From Phenylobacterium kunshanense (lineage in GTDB: Bacteria; Pseudomonadota; Alphaproteobacteria; Caulobacterales; Caulobacteraceae): 64,000 nucleotides of DNA. Shown in pieces: positions 1 to 9,090 of the stretch. Position 1 is the first letter of the stretch, and every line of letters begins with the position of its first letter. The stretch lies in the NCBI RefSeq assembly GCF_003254525.1, contig NZ_QFYS01000002.1, positions 434,001 through 498,000 of the forward strand, read 5' to 3'. The notes beneath the pieces are model-generated. The model worked only from the letters and a program-made list of their open reading frames with translations. It was not told where the DNA came from and did not search any database. The position numbers and the translations under genes were made by a program.

Positions 1-1
1 C

Positions 2-1555
2 GACGGCGGCGTCGTCGCCTTCCGCCAGAACTACGAGGTCAGCGTCATGCCGCTGATGCCCGGCGGCCAGGCGGTGAAGGTGGAGCCTAAGGGCGGGCCG
101 ATGCCCGTGACCAAGGCGTCCTCCGGCGGCGCGGACTGGGTCCACTGGTCGGATGGCGGCAGGCGGCTGCACTGGAGCATGGGCCCCACGGTCTACACGG
201 TCCAGGCCGACGCGCTGTTCCGCTCCGCTCCGGCCGGCGAGGACGCGCCGAAGTTCGAGCCGCCGAAGTCGGGGGTGTCCCTTTCCATGGAGCGGGCCGC
301 CGATAGGCCGTCGAGTGTCGTGGCGCTGACCGGCGCCAAGGTGGTCACCATGGCCGCGGCCGACGGCGGCGTGATCGAGGATGGCGTGGTCGTGGTGCAG
401 GGGCGCCGCATCCTGGCTGTCGGCAAGCGAGGTGACGTCACCGTTCCGGCAGGCGCGAAGGTGGTCGACGCCACGGGCAAGACCATCATTCCCGGCCTGA
501 TCGACGCCCATGCGCATGGCCACTACGGGACGGACGAGCTGGTCCCGCAGCAGAACTGGTCGGCCATGGTCAATCTGGCGCTCGGGACCACGACCGTGCA
601 CGACCCCTCGAACCGCGCCGCCGAGGTGTTCGCCGCCGCCGAGATGCAGCGCGCGGGCCTTATTCTGGCCCCGCGCATCTTCTCCACCGGCGAGATCGTC
701 TACGGCGCGCGGCAGGCCGGCATCCATGCCGAGATCAACGGCTACGACGACGCCCTGGCCCACGTCCGCCGCCTCAAGGCGCAGGGCGCCCATAGCCTGA
801 AGAACTACAACCAGCCGCGCCGTGAGCAGCGTCAGCAACTGGTCCAGGCGGCGCGCGAGGAGGGCATGCAGGTGGTGGCCGAGGGCGGCTCGCTGTTCGG
901 CCTGGATATGACCATCGTCGCCGACGGCAACTCGACCCTGGAGCACAACATCCCGCAGGCGGTCCTGTACGAGGACGTGCTGAGCTTCTTCAGCCAGACG
1001 AAGACCGCGTACACGCCAACCCTGGTGGTGAGCTACGGCGGCCCGGCGGGCGACCCCTACTGGCGGGCCGCCACCGACGTCTTCGACCAGCCGTTACTGA
1101 AAGCCCACGTGCCGCCGACCCGCCTCGTCGCCGACAACGCCCGCCGCCAGAAGGCGCCTGAAGCTGACTATGTGGACGACGACAACGCCCGCGAGGCGCA
1201 CAAGCTGGCCAAGCGCGGCGTGCCCGTTTCGATCGGGGCGCATGGCCAGGAGAACGGCATTGGCTCGCACTGGGAGCTGTGGTCGTTCGTCCGCGGTGGG
1301 ATGAGCCCGGTGGAGGCGCTGGCCGCCGGAACCATCGTCTCCGCCCGCTCGCTGGGCATGGCGCACGACATCGGCTCGCTGGAGCCGGGCAAGCTGGCCG
1401 ACCTGGTGGTGCTGGACGCCGACCCCACGGCCGACATCCGCAACAGCGAGAAGGTCAGCCAGGTGATGCTGGGTGGCCGCCTCTATGACGCGCGGACGCT
1501 CAACGAGGTGGTCACAGGGGATCGCAAGCGCGCGCCGTACTGGTGGGAGAAGTAG
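2..1555 (+). CDS. Amidohydrolase family protein, 3' part only
   Basis: The reading frame is open from the first bases of the window, so the gene starts upstream and only about 517 C-terminal codons are seen. The first ~90 residues look like the end of a TolB/DPP6-type beta-propeller. The rest is a metal-dependent amidohydrolase: an entry strand ending GKTIIPGLIDAHAHGH with the HxH metal motif, further histidines (STLEHNIP, SIGAHG), and the closing LEPGKLADLVVLDADP strand typical of imidazolonepropionase-like enzymes. Propeller-amidohydrolase fusions of about 1000 residues are known in Caulobacterales. The substrate is unknown; such proteins are often exported peptidase- or prolidase-like hydrolases. 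The family call is firm, the function is not. Confidence 0.85.
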   Translation, partial: DGGVVAFRQNYEVSVMPLMPGGQAVKVEPKGGPMPVTKASSGGADWVHWSDGGRRLHWSMGPTVYTVQADALFRSAPAGEDAPKFEPPKSGVSLSMERAADRPSSVVALTGAKVVTMAAADGGVIEDGVVVVQGRRILAVGKRGDVTVPAGAKVVDATGKTIIPGLIDAHAHGHYGTDELVPQQNWSAMVNLALGTTTVHDPSNRAAEVFAAAEMQRAGLILAPRIFSTGEIVYGARQAGIHAEINGYDDALAHVRRLKAQGAHSLKNYNQPRREQRQQLVQAAREEGMQVVAEGGSLFGLDMTIVADGNSTLEHNIPQAVLYEDVLSFFSQTKTAYTPTLVVSYGGPAGDPYWRAATDVFDQPLLKAHVPPTRLVADNARRQKAPEADYVDDDNAREAHKLAKRGVPVSIGAHGQENGIGSHWELWSFVRGGMSPVEALAAGTIVSARSLGMAHDIGSLEPGKLADLVVLDADPTADIRNSEKVSQVMLGGRLYDARTLNEVVTGDRKRAPYWWEK

Positions 1556-1565
1556 CCGGCCCGGG

Positions 1566-2639
1566 TCAGGCGCCGGTCGTCCAGTCCAGGAGCCCGGCGC
1601 TGACCTCGCGGGCGTAGGTGTGGCTGAGGTCGTCGATCTCGCGATAGGTCACGGCTGCGCCCGCGCCCCGGAGCGCCTGGGCCGCCTCGCGCGCCATGGC
1701 GATCGGGAACATCCAGTCCCGGGCGCCATGGACGATGTGGATCGGAAGCCCGGCCATGCGGCCGGGGTCCGCGAAGGTCGCCAGCATCGGGTGGAAGGCC
1801 GCTGACACGGGCGCGAGGTGGGTGAAGGGTGAGGTCGGCTCCAGGCCGGCGACATAGGAGAAGGTGCCGCCGTCGCTCATCCCCGTGAGCAGGAGGCGCT
1901 CGGGATCGATCGCCCAGCGGCTGCGCACGAAGTCGACCATCCGGCCGAGGTTGGGGGTGTCGACATCGTCGCCCGTCAGCGCCCAGGTCTGGCCGATCGC
2001 GGTCGGCGCCACGACGATCGCGCCGCGGGTGCGGGCCGCGCGCACCCAGCTCCAGAGGAAGGCGCGGCCATTGCCGCTGCCGCCATGCAGCGCCACGACC
2101 AGCGGCAGGGGCGTTTCCGGGGCGTAGGTCTCGGGCACGAACATCGAAAAGCCGCCGCGGCCGCCGGGCTCGGCATCGGAGTGCATCACGCCCACGTCGG
2201 GCCTCGGCGGCGCCTCGGCCAGGCGGATCGCGAGGGCCATGTCGTCGCGATGATCGCCGTCGAGGAAGAAGCGACTGACGGGCGGCAAGCCACGCGTCAG
2301 CGGGAACAGCGCTTCCTCGGCGCGCGGCAGATGCCGGAAGGCGCGGAAGGCGGCCGTGAGGTCGCTCGACCCGTTCGCGGCGTCGCGCAGAGCCGCGAAA
2401 CCGGTCAGCGCCTCGTCCGCGGCCGTACTCAGTGGCAGGCGGACGTGGGCCAGCTCGTGGGGCCAGGCGTCGAGGCGTGGGCGCTCGGCGGCGAGCGCGG
2501 CGTCGACGTCGCCGCAGGCCTCGAGGATCGCCGGCAGGTCGCCCGGGTGCAGGTAGCGCGCCGCGAAGGCCAGCCGGTCCAGCGCGCGAAGCAGCGGTGG
2601 CAGCAGCGCCACGATGTCGTCGGTCGCGCGGTCGCTCAT
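1566..2639 (-). CDS. Alpha/beta hydrolase, PHB depolymerase/phospholipase-like esterase
   Basis: The 357-residue protein has an alpha-helical N-terminal half (about 1-150) without clear homology and a C-terminal alpha/beta hydrolase fold. The oxyanion motif is LHGGSGN (about 184-190), the nucleophile Ser255 lies in GMSDGG, the acid is Asp308 in HGARDWMFP, and the base is His340 in DLSHTYA. The triad and its spacing match the polyhydroxybutyrate depolymerase/feruloyl esterase-like group. No signal peptide is seen, so it is probably cytoplasmic. The start is supported by an AGGAGG Shine-Dalgarno 6 bases upstream. It is convergent with the preceding amidohydrolase gene. The natural ester is unknown. 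Confidence 0.8.
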   Translation of the reverse strand: MSDRATDDIVALLPPLLRALDRLAFAARYLHPGDLPAILEACGDVDAALAAERPRLDAWPHELAHVRLPLSTAADEALTGFAALRDAANGSSDLTAAFRAFRHLPRAEEALFPLTRGLPPVSRFFLDGDHRDDMALAIRLAEAPPRPDVGVMHSDAEPGGRGGFSMFVPETYAPETPLPLVVALHGGSGNGRAFLWSWVRAARTRGAIVVAPTAIGQTWALTGDDVDTPNLGRMVDFVRSRWAIDPERLLLTGMSDGGTFSYVAGLEPTSPFTHLAPVSAAFHPMLATFADPGRMAGLPIHIVHGARDWMFPIAMAREAAQALRGAGAAVTYREIDDLSHTYAREVSAGLLDWTTGA

Positions 2640-2732
2640 GAGGCCTCCTGGAAATGTTTGCGGCGCAGCTCGAACCCTTCACGCCGCTCGCAGCTTTAGG
2701 GGCCTGTCCAACCCGAAGAGAAGGAAAGTCAC

Positions 2733-2969
2733 ATGGGCCAGAACAACGACAACAACATGGAACGCGAACAGGGCGGCCGCCAGCCGCAGCAGCAGGACCA
2801 GGGCGGCATGCGCCAGCAGCCCGGCCAGCAGCAGCAGCAGGGCGAGCGTCGCGAGCGCGACGACCAGTCCGGCCGATCCGATCAGGCCGGTTCCGGCCAG
2901 GGCGGTCAGGATCGCCAGCAGGGGATGAAAGATCCCTCCGACCGAGGCGACCAGGGCGGCCAGCGCTAA
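2733..2969 (+). CDS. Small glutamine/glycine-rich disordered protein
   Basis: This 78-residue product is almost entirely Gln, Gly, Arg, Asp and Ser (22 Gln) with no hydrophobic core, so it is predicted to be intrinsically disordered and very hydrophilic. A GAAGGAAAG Shine-Dalgarno precedes the ATG. The stop codon overlaps the stop of the convergent dienelactone-hydrolase gene by 4 bases. Composition resembles hydrophilin or general-stress proteins, but no KGG-type repeat is present, so this is only an analogy. It could be a chance frame; the good ribosome site and clean fit argue for a real gene. Confidence 0.55.
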   Translation: MGQNNDNNMEREQGGRQPQQQDQGGMRQQPGQQQQQGERRERDDQSGRSDQAGSGQGGQDRQQGMKDPSDRGDQGGQR

Positions 2970-3820
2970 CCCAACGACGCCTTGTAGAGCTTCGTGAGCT
3001 CGGCCCAGGCCTTCTCGGCCTGGGCTTCGTCGTACACCTGGCTGCCCTTCACGCACCAGCCGTGGTCGGCGGGGTAGACCTCCACCGTCGCCGGACGCTT
3101 CGCCTCGGCGAAGGCCGCCTTCAGGATGTCCTTGGACTCCGGCTGGCGGGCGTCGTCGTTCTTCGCCACCGCGACGAGATAGCTGGCCTTCGTCTTCGGG
3201 ATCAGCAGGTGCGGGCTCGACGGCTCCTTGGTGGTCAGGCCGGCCCCGTGGAAGCTGGCCACCGCACCGATGCGGTCGGGGGCGACGCCGGCGGTGCGGA
3301 ACGAGAGCGGACCGCCCATGCAGTAGCCCTGCACGCCCAATTTCTTCTTCCGGTTGGTCTGCGGCTGGGCGTCGAGGAACGCCACATAGGCCTTGGCGTC
3401 GCCGTCGGCGCCCGCCTCCATGGCCTGGCGATAGCCCATCACCCGCGCGCGATCGCCGGAGTTGGCGAAATTGAAGCCGGGCGTCGCCACCAGGCCCTTC
3501 ACCGAGCGGTAGAATGGGTTGGGCACAAGTACGACATAGCCCTGGGCCGCGAGCCGACGGCCCATCTCCCGGAACACCGGTCGCAGGCCCGCGATGTCGG
3601 TCCAGATCAGGACCGCCGGCCACGTCCCCTTGCCGGAGGGATGGAACAGAACGGCGTCGGCCATCCCATCGGCCGTCTTCACCTCGACGTCCTTCTCGAC
3701 CACGTCGGCGGCGTACGCGGAGCCCGCGGCCCCGGCGGCGGCGACCGTCATGAGGCCGAAAGTGCGGCGCGAAACCTTGGGGTCGTGGACCAGGCCAACG
3801 TGGATGTCGTCGTCACACAT
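2966..3820 (-). CDS. Dienelactone hydrolase family protein with Tat signal
   Basis: The 284-residue alpha/beta hydrolase of the dienelactone hydrolase family begins with a twin-arginine signal (SRRTFGLMTVAAAGAAG, about 17-33) and an AYA cleavage site, so it is likely periplasmic. The Cys nucleophile sits in GYCMGG, the acid is probably in AVAKNDD, and the His is in YPADHGWC; Cys-Asp-His is the family triad. The chosen ATG has GGGAGG 7 bases upstream; a longer in-frame start gives an arginine-rich extension with no ribosome site. Family members act on dienelactones or other carboxyl esters; the substrate here is unknown. No aromatic-degradation genes adjoin it. Confidence 0.85.
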   Translation of the reverse strand: MCDDDIHVGLVHDPKVSRRTFGLMTVAAAGAAGSAYAADVVEKDVEVKTADGMADAVLFHPSGKGTWPAVLIWTDIAGLRPVFREMGRRLAAQGYVVLVPNPFYRSVKGLVATPGFNFANSGDRARVMGYRQAMEAGADGDAKAYVAFLDAQPQTNRKKKLGVQGYCMGGPLSFRTAGVAPDRIGAVASFHGAGLTTKEPSSPHLLIPKTKASYLVAVAKNDDARQPESKDILKAAFAEAKRPATVEVYPADHGWCVKGSQVYDEAQAEKAWAELTKLYKASLG

Positions 3821-3893
3821 GCGGAGCCTCCCTGTCGTTGCGCCGTAAGGGTCGCGCCGAATGTTGCGCGGGTATTGCGGCGAAAGGGAAGGC

Positions 3894-4349
3894 CTACGCC
3901 ACCGGCTCCTCCGCCGGCGCCGGCAGGCCGGGGCCGCCACGGCGGCGATCCATGCGTCGGATCTGCGCGAACGTCAGGTGCGGGTGCGTGCGGGCCAGCT
4001 CGCGCAGGCGGGTGATGGCGATGGGGGCGTAGGCCAAGGCGACGCCGACGCCGTCACCGATCAGGTCCTGCAGCGACATCTGGCGCCCGACCATGGCCTG
4101 GACGAGCTCGCTGGCGATTCCAACCCCGATCATCGAGACAGCCACCTCCTGCGCCCGGGACCGGGGAAGCGCGGCGAAGGCGCCCAGGGTCAGGGCGTAG
4201 AACAGCAGGGCGTGCGCCACGGTGTCGGGGAACGGCAGGCCGAGGTCGCGATACTTGAACGGCCCCGCCAGCGCGATGGGCGTCGCCAGCGCCAGAAGCG
4301 CCGCGCCGAGACGCAGCGCCCGCATCAGCCTGTGGGGAGTAAGGCGCAT
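3894..4349 (-). CDS. VanZ-like family membrane protein
   Basis: The 151-residue protein has about four hydrophobic segments (about 10-28, 45-60, 68-85, 98-113). It contains the VanZ-like pattern: a loop with DTVAHALLFYALT near the second helix and GIASELVQ...QDLIGDGVGVALAYA near the fourth. VanZ homologues are widespread small membrane proteins; only the enterococcal one is linked to teicoplanin resistance, and no resistance role should be inferred here. The C-terminal 35 residues are Arg- and Pro-rich and presumably cytoplasmic. Convergence or operon relations are not informative. Confidence 0.75.
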   Translation of the reverse strand: MRLTPHRLMRALRLGAALLALATPIALAGPFKYRDLGLPFPDTVAHALLFYALTLGAFAALPRSRAQEVAVSMIGVGIASELVQAMVGRQMSLQDLIGDGVGVALAYAPIAITRLRELARTHPHLTFAQIRRMDRRRGGPGLPAPAEEPVA

Positions 4350-4419
4350 CGCGTTCCATCGACCCTGGGTTGCGGATCAATGTGAACGACCGGGGTGAAG
4401 GCCGGCTGAAAGGAGAGGG

Positions 4420-5064
4420 TTAGCGAGCTCTCAACGCGCGCACGACGCCGAGCGCGATGAAGGCCTGGCCGGCGAAGTAGAGGCCCCAGACCGCAAGGCC
4501 CATGGGGAAGCCATCCAGGGCGGGCCTGCCGGTGCGCAGGAAGATCAGCAGGTCCGACACGGCGAACATCAGGGCGCCCGCGGCGACCAGGGTGCGCGGG
4601 AAACGGCTGAGCCAGGCGGCTGCGGCCATGGCGGCGAGGCCCGTGGCGTAGAGGGCGATGCCCGGCGCGCCGGCGCGGTCGGGCGGCAGCAGGAACGCCA
4701 CGACGGGGATGAGCACCAGGATCGCGCCGGCGCCCGCCCAATCCCCGGCGGCGAGGGTCGTGCGTCGGTTCTTCAGGTAGAGCCAGATCGCCAGGAGGTG
4801 ACCGGTCAGGAAGGCCAGCGCGCCGGTCACCAGGCCGTGGGTCTCCAGCAGAACGTCGCCCAGGGCGCCGAAGGCCAGCACCGCCGCGATCAGCCAGCCG
4901 TCGAGACCACGCGCGTTCATCGCGGCCCAGACGGCAAGCAGACCGACGCCAGCGCCCTTCCAGACCACCGAGGCGGCCGGCGGCAGGTCGATCCAGAACC
5001 AGGATCCGACGTAGGTGACGCCCGCGGCGATGGCGGCGAGGAGGACGAGACGGCTGGCGGTCAT
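4420..5064 (-). CDS. Lysoplasmalogenase / YhhN family membrane protein
   Basis: The 214-residue polytopic protein has about eight hydrophobic helices. It carries the YhhN/TMEM86 features: GALGDVLLE in the third helix region (conserved acidic pair) and AGALMFAVSDLLIF further on. The family includes eukaryotic lysoplasmalogenase, which hydrolyses the vinyl-ether bond of lysoplasmalogens; the bacterial role is not settled. The ATG overlaps the stop of the upstream nitroreductase gene by 4 bases (ATGA), indicating translational coupling. Longer in-frame starts would run into the nitroreductase gene and are rejected. Confidence 0.8.
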   Translation of the reverse strand: MTASRLVLLAAIAAGVTYVGSWFWIDLPPAASVVWKGAGVGLLAVWAAMNARGLDGWLIAAVLAFGALGDVLLETHGLVTGALAFLTGHLLAIWLYLKNRRTTLAAGDWAGAGAILVLIPVVAFLLPPDRAGAPGIALYATGLAAMAAAAWLSRFPRTLVAAGALMFAVSDLLIFLRTGRPALDGFPMGLAVWGLYFAGQAFIALGVVRALRAR

Positions 5065-5723
5065 TCGAATCCCTTGAGCTCGCACCAGGTATCCATCCGG
5101 TCGCGGGTGGAGCGCCAGGCGTTGATCGGGTGGGCCTCGTCGCGATAGCCGAGGGCCATGCCGGAAAAGACCATGTGGTCCTCGGGCAGGCCGCAGTGCC
5201 GGGCGACAGTAAGCGGATAGCGGGCCCAGAATTCCTGGGCGCAGGTGTCGAGCCCGCGCTCGACGGCCAGCAGCATCACCGTCTGCATATACATGCCGAG
5301 GTCGGCCCACTGTGGCGGGCCCAGCTTGCGGTCGAGGCAGAAGAAGAGGCCCACGGGCGCGCCGAAGAACTCGGCGTTGCGGGCGAACCAGCGCAGGCGC
5401 GCGGCCTTGTCCTCGCGCGGCACGCTGATGCTGGCGTAGAGCTGCTCTCCGTTCTCGAACCGGCGTGTGCGGAAGGGGTCCCAGAGGTTCGGCGGATAGA
5501 CGTCGTACTCCATGGGCTCGCCCATGGGGTTCTTGGCCACGTCGGCCGCCAGCGCCTTCAGGGGCTCACCCGCCAGGGCGTAGACGCGCCACGGCTGCAG
5601 GTTGCCGCCCGAGGGCGCGCGCGCGGCGCGTTCCAGGATCTCGGCGACCACGGCGCCGGCGACCGGCTGGTCCGTGTAGGCCCGCACCGAGATGCGGCGT
5701 TCGACAGCTTCGGAGACGTTCAT
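5061..5723 (-). CDS. Nitroreductase family protein
   Basis: The 220-residue FMN-dependent nitroreductase family protein carries the N-terminal motif VEAVERRISVRAYT, the FMN-binding RAPSGGNLQPWRVYAL, and the C-terminal GMALGYRDEAHPIN segment that closes the flavin site. Family members reduce nitro or quinone compounds with NAD(P)H. The start used here puts the protein in register with family N-termini; an ATG 42 bases upstream adds 14 atypical residues and cannot be excluded. It forms a two-gene unit with the overlapping YhhN gene. Divergent to mtgA across about 70 bases. Confidence 0.87.
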   Translation of the reverse strand: MNVSEAVERRISVRAYTDQPVAGAVVAEILERAARAPSGGNLQPWRVYALAGEPLKALAADVAKNPMGEPMEYDVYPPNLWDPFRTRRFENGEQLYASISVPREDKAARLRWFARNAEFFGAPVGLFFCLDRKLGPPQWADLGMYMQTVMLLAVERGLDTCAQEFWARYPLTVARHCGLPEDHMVFSGMALGYRDEAHPINAWRSTRDRMDTWCELKGFE

Positions 5724-5792
5724 CGGTGCCCCATTGACCGGACGGTGAAGAATCGCCCCTAGCATCCGCCCCTAAGGGGAAGGCAAGCGCAC

Positions 5793-6494
5793 GTGGCGAA
5801 ACGGGGCAAGGGTGGTTTCTGGGGTTTCGTGCAGGCCGTGATCGCGGCCGCCGTGATCGTGCTGTTCGTCGGCCCGGTGATCATGGTGGCGGTCTATCGC
5901 TTCGTTCCGCCGCCGATCACCTTCCTGATGGTGCAGCGGCTGTTCGAGGGGCAGGGCCTGGACCGCCGCTGGGTCCCGCTGGAGAAGATCTCGCCCACCC
6001 TGGTGCGGGCGGTAATCGCGGCCGAGGACGCCCGCTTCTGCCAGCATCACGGCTTCGACATCGAGGCGATCGAGAAGGCCATGGAGGCCAACGCCCGGGG
6101 CAAGAAGCTGCGCGGTGGATCCACCATCAGCCAGCAGACCGCCAAGAACGTCTTCCTCTGGCCCCAGCGCGACTGGGTGCGAAAGGGGCTGGAGGCCTGG
6201 TTCACCGTCCTGATCGAGGTCGGCTGGGGCAAGGAACGGATCATGGAGGTCTATCTGAACTCCATCGAATGGGGGCCAGGCGTCTACGGCGCCGAGGCGG
6301 CGGCCCAGAGAAACTTCAAGGTCCCGGCCAGCAAGCTGACGGCCGCGCAGTCGGCCCGCCTGGCGGCGATCCTGCCCAAGCCGCTCGGCTGGAAGGCGGC
6401 GAAGCCCGGGCCGTACGTGAAGCGCCGGGCCGGCAGCATCAACCGCAACGCCCGGGTCGTGCGGAACGAGGGCCTGACCGCCTGCGTGCTGTGA
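5793..6494 (+). CDS. mtgA: Monofunctional biosynthetic peptidoglycan transglycosylase
   Basis: This glycosyltransferase family 51 enzyme polymerises lipid II glycan strands at the periplasmic face of the inner membrane. The 233-residue length matches MtgA. One N-terminal membrane helix (about 10-35) is followed by the GT51 motifs: [14 protein letters not shown] with the catalytic Glu, [27 protein letters not shown] and [10 protein letters not shown]. There is no transpeptidase domain, so it is monofunctional. The start codon is GTG. It stands alone between divergent and convergent neighbours. Confidence 0.95.
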   Translation: MAKRGKGGFWGFVQAVIAAAVIVLFVGPVIMVAVYRFVPPPITFLMVQRLFEGQGLDRRWVPLEKISPTLVRAVIAAEDARFCQHHGFDIEAIEKAMEANARGKKLRGGSTISQQTAKNVFLWPQRDWVRKGLEAWFTVLIEVGWGKERIMEVYLNSIEWGPGVYGAEAAAQRNFKVPASKLTAAQSARLAAILPKPLGWKAAKPGPYVKRRAGSINRNARVVRNEGLTACVL

Positions 6495-6500
6495 TCGAGG

Positions 6501-6842
6501 CTATGGCGGGGGTGTCATCCCTGCAGCGGCGCTGAGGGCCTGGGCCTCGCACTTCGCATAGGCGCCGGCGGCCGCCACGTAGGCGTTGAGCCGGTCCACA
6601 TATGTCTGAGCCTCGCCCTTGAAGGCGCCGGCCTTGAGGTTGAAGGCCTTCACCTCGGCATTGAACTTGTCAGCGACGCCCTCACCGCAGGCGTTGATCT
6701 CGGCGCATTTGGGCCGTGCGGGACGCGCGGGCGGGACAGGACGCTCCGAGGCCGGCGGCGGTTGCGGCGGTTCGCACGCGGCCTGGGCGGCGGGCGCCAG
6801 GGCGAGGACGATCAGCAGGCCAAGGGCGGAGACTCGCTTCAT
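6501..6842 (-). CDS. Small secreted hypothetical protein
   Basis: The 113-residue protein starts with a Sec signal peptide (MKRVSALGLLIVLALAPAAQA, cleavage after AQA). A Pro-rich stretch (about 24-44) follows, then an Ala-rich helical segment with four cysteines in the mature part. The pattern CAEINACGEG...YVDRLNAYVAAAGAYAKCEAQAL resembles short periplasmic proteins of Caulobacterales without assigned function. No domain is recognised. It is convergent with mtgA, 6 bases apart. Confidence 0.65.
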   Translation of the reverse strand: MKRVSALGLLIVLALAPAAQAACEPPQPPPASERPVPPARPARPKCAEINACGEGVADKFNAEVKAFNLKAGAFKGEAQTYVDRLNAYVAAAGAYAKCEAQALSAAAGMTPPP

Positions 6843-6962
6843 GGGGAAAGCCTAGCCCAGGTTGTGGGGTCGATCACCACGCCGTGGCCGTGCGCAGGTT
6901 AGGCGGAACGGCTCGCTGCCGAACGGGTTCTTGGGGCCGACATCCAACCCAAGGAGAACCCG

Positions 6963-7388
6963 ATGAAGGTCAGTGAAGTCATGACCGCCCAGGTGGTCAC
7001 CGCCACCCCCCGCAGCACGATCCGCGACGTCGCCCGGACCATGGCCGAGATCGAGACCGGTGCGGTGCCGGTGACGGATGACGGCAAGGTCGTCGGCCTG
7101 ATCACCGACCGAGACATCGTTCTGCGCGTGGTCGCCGAGGGCATGGGCCTGGATACGCCCGTCGCCGAGGTGATGACCGAGGGCGTGGAGACCTGCGCCG
7201 AGGACGACAATGTCGCCGACGCCACCGCCAAGATGGGCGGCAAGCAGATCCGCCGCCTCGTTGTGCTGAACGAAAGCGGCCGGCTGGCCGGGATCCTGTC
7301 GCTCGGCGACGTGGCTCAGGAATACGGCGCCAAGCAGGTCGGCCGGACCCTGGAGGAGATCAGCGAGAACTCCCCGGCGACGCACTGA
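6963..7388 (+). CDS. CBS-domain protein (two CBS motifs)
   Basis: The 141-residue protein consists of a tandem CBS pair: KVSEVMTAQVVTATPRSTIRDVA...VPVTDDGKVVGLITDRDI, then VAEVMTEGVETCAEDDNVADA...LVVLNESGRLAGILSLGDVA. CBS pairs bind adenine nucleotides or related ligands and usually regulate partner proteins; stand-alone versions such as this are common in stress responses of proteobacteria. An AGGAG ribosome site lies 7 bases before the ATG. No partner gene adjoins, so the ligand and target are unknown. Confidence 0.9.
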   Translation: MKVSEVMTAQVVTATPRSTIRDVARTMAEIETGAVPVTDDGKVVGLITDRDIVLRVVAEGMGLDTPVAEVMTEGVETCAEDDNVADATAKMGGKQIRRLVVLNESGRLAGILSLGDVAQEYGAKQVGRTLEEISENSPATH

Positions 7389-7404
7389 AGCCGCTGGCGC
7401 GGTA

Positions 7405-7848
7405 TCAGCTGTGCCGTGAGAAGACGCGGGTGCGGCCGTTCGGCAGCAGGAGCAGGGTCTCGTAGGCCTCGCGCCGGCCGTCCGGCCGCTCCATCCCCGG
7501 CGAGCCGAAGGGCATGCCGGGGACCGTCAGGCCTAGGGCGCTGGGCTGTTCGCGCAACAGGCGCTGAATGTCAGCAGGCGGAATGTGCCCCACCGTGACG
7601 TATCCCTCGATGAGGCCGATGTGACACGAGGACAGGGTGTCCGGCACGCCCCAGCGCCGCCACTCCCGCGGCAGGTCGTCGACAACCACCACCTTCGGCG
7701 CGAAGCCTGCCCGCCTCATGTGGGTCACCCAACCATCGCAGCAGACGCAGCCCCGGGACTTCATCACGGTGATAGGGCGGGGCGCCGCGGCGAGGGCGGG
7801 AGAAGCCGAAGCAGCGGCGGCGAGGGCTAGGAAGTGGCGGCGGCGCAT
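7405..7848 (-). CDS. DUF411 domain protein, secreted metal-binding
   Basis: The 147-residue protein has a signal peptide (RRRHFLALAAAASASPALA, possibly Tat-like) and a DUF411 domain. It shows the family hallmark CVCCDGW at about 34-40, the segment VPDTLSSCHIGLIEGYVTVGHIP with a second Cys and His, and the C-terminal GMPFGSPGME. DUF411 proteins are often encoded with copper-resistance genes and are thought to bind metal in the periplasm; no copper gene is nearby here. A much longer open frame continues upstream but runs antisense through the alanine dehydrogenase gene; the start used is the ATG at the signal peptide. Confidence 0.85.
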   Translation of the reverse strand: MRRRHFLALAAAASASPALAAAPRPITVMKSRGCVCCDGWVTHMRRAGFAPKVVVVDDLPREWRRWGVPDTLSSCHIGLIEGYVTVGHIPPADIQRLLREQPSALGLTVPGMPFGSPGMERPDGRREAYETLLLLPNGRTRVFSRHS

Positions 7849-7974
7849 GTCGCCAGTTCTAGCCGGGAGACGGCGATTTGCCGAGGCCGGGTCCATCCTC
7901 GCCCCCTTGACCCCGCAAGCCCATTCCCTCAAAGGCAGCGCTAACAGCAATATCCGACCCTGGGAGGTCACATC

Positions 7975-9087
7975 ATGCGCGTTGGCGTGCCCCGCGAGAT
8001 CAAGCCGGACGAATATCGGGTCGGCCTGACCCCTACCGCGGTGCGGGAATATGTGTCCCACGGGCATGAGGTGATGGTGCAGGCGGGCGCGGGCCTGGGC
8101 GCCGGATATGACGACACGCTCTACGTCCGCGCCGGGGCGACGATCGCGCCCGACGCCGAGACGGTGTTCGCCGCCGCGCAGATGATCGTGAAGGTGAAGG
8201 AGCCGCAGCCGGTCGAATGGGCGCGTCTCACGAAGGACCACATCCTCTTCACCTATCTGCACCTGGCGCCCGATCCGGCCCAGGCCGATGGGCTGCTGAA
8301 GAGCGGCTGCGCGGGCATCGCCTACGAGACGGTGACCGACCCGGCGGGCGGTCTGCCGCTGCTGGCGCCGATGTCCGAGGTCGCGGGGCGGATCGCCGTC
8401 TTCTCGGCCGGCGAGACCCTTCTGAAGCACAACGGCGGCATGGGCCTGCTGATCGGCGGCGTGCCGGGCGTGCCGCCGGCGCGGGTGCTGGTGCTGGGCG
8501 GCGGCGTGGTGGGCATGAACGCCGCCCGCATGGCCGCCGGCCTGGGCGCCGAGGTGGTGGTGGTCGAGCGCTCGATCCCGCGGATGCGCGACCTGGACAA
8601 CATGTTCCAGGGCCGGGTCATCACCCGCTACTCCACCCAGGACGCGGTGGACGAGGAGGTGCTGAAGGCCGACGTAGTCATCGGCGCGGTGCTGACCGCC
8701 GGCGCCTCGGCGCCGAAGCTGGTGAAGAAGGCGCACCTGTCGCAGATGAAGCCCGGCTCTGTGCTGGTCGACGTGTCCATCGACCAGGGCGGCTGCTTCG
8801 AGACCAGCCGGCCGACCACCCACAAGGAGCCGACCTACACGATCGACGGTGTGGTCCACTACTGTGTGGCCAACATGCCGGGCGCCGCCCCGCGGACCTC
8901 GTCGGAGGCGCTGGTGCACGCGACCCTGCCCTTCGGCCTGCAGCTGGCCGACAGGGGCCTGGACGCGCTGAAGACGAACGTCCACCTGGCTAAAGGCCTG
9001 AACGTCCTGGCCGGCGAAGTGACCCACCCGGCGGTGGCCGAGGCCCTGGGCAAGCCGTTCAAGGACCCTTACGGGGCGTGGAAGTAG
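7975..9087 (+). CDS. ald: Alanine dehydrogenase
   Basis: The enzyme catalyses NAD-dependent oxidative deamination of L-alanine to pyruvate and ammonia. The 370-residue length is standard. Active-site residues of the family are in canonical positions: Arg15, Lys75 (KVKEP), His96 (YLHLAP) and Asp270 (VSIDQGG). The NAD-binding loop is [10 protein letters not shown] at about 175-184. A GGGAGG ribosome site precedes the ATG. In many alphaproteobacteria an Lrp/AsnC regulator is divergent from ald; here the divergent neighbour is the DUF411 gene instead, so any regulator lies elsewhere. Confidence 0.96.
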   Translation: MRVGVPREIKPDEYRVGLTPTAVREYVSHGHEVMVQAGAGLGAGYDDTLYVRAGATIAPDAETVFAAAQMIVKVKEPQPVEWARLTKDHILFTYLHLAPDPAQADGLLKSGCAGIAYETVTDPAGGLPLLAPMSEVAGRIAVFSAGETLLKHNGGMGLLIGGVPGVPPARVLVLGGGVVGMNAARMAAGLGAEVVVVERSIPRMRDLDNMFQGRVITRYSTQDAVDEEVLKADVVIGAVLTAGASAPKLVKKAHLSQMKPGSVLVDVSIDQGGCFETSRPTTHKEPTYTIDGVVHYCVANMPGAAPRTSSEALVHATLPFGLQLADRGLDALKTNVHLAKGLNVLAGEVTHPAVAEALGKPFKDPYGAWK

Positions 9088-9090
9088 GCT

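Noticed and set aside
3894..4349. VanZ-like protein as a glycopeptide resistance determinant
   Set aside because: Only the membrane family is shared; no vanHAX genes and Gram-negative context.
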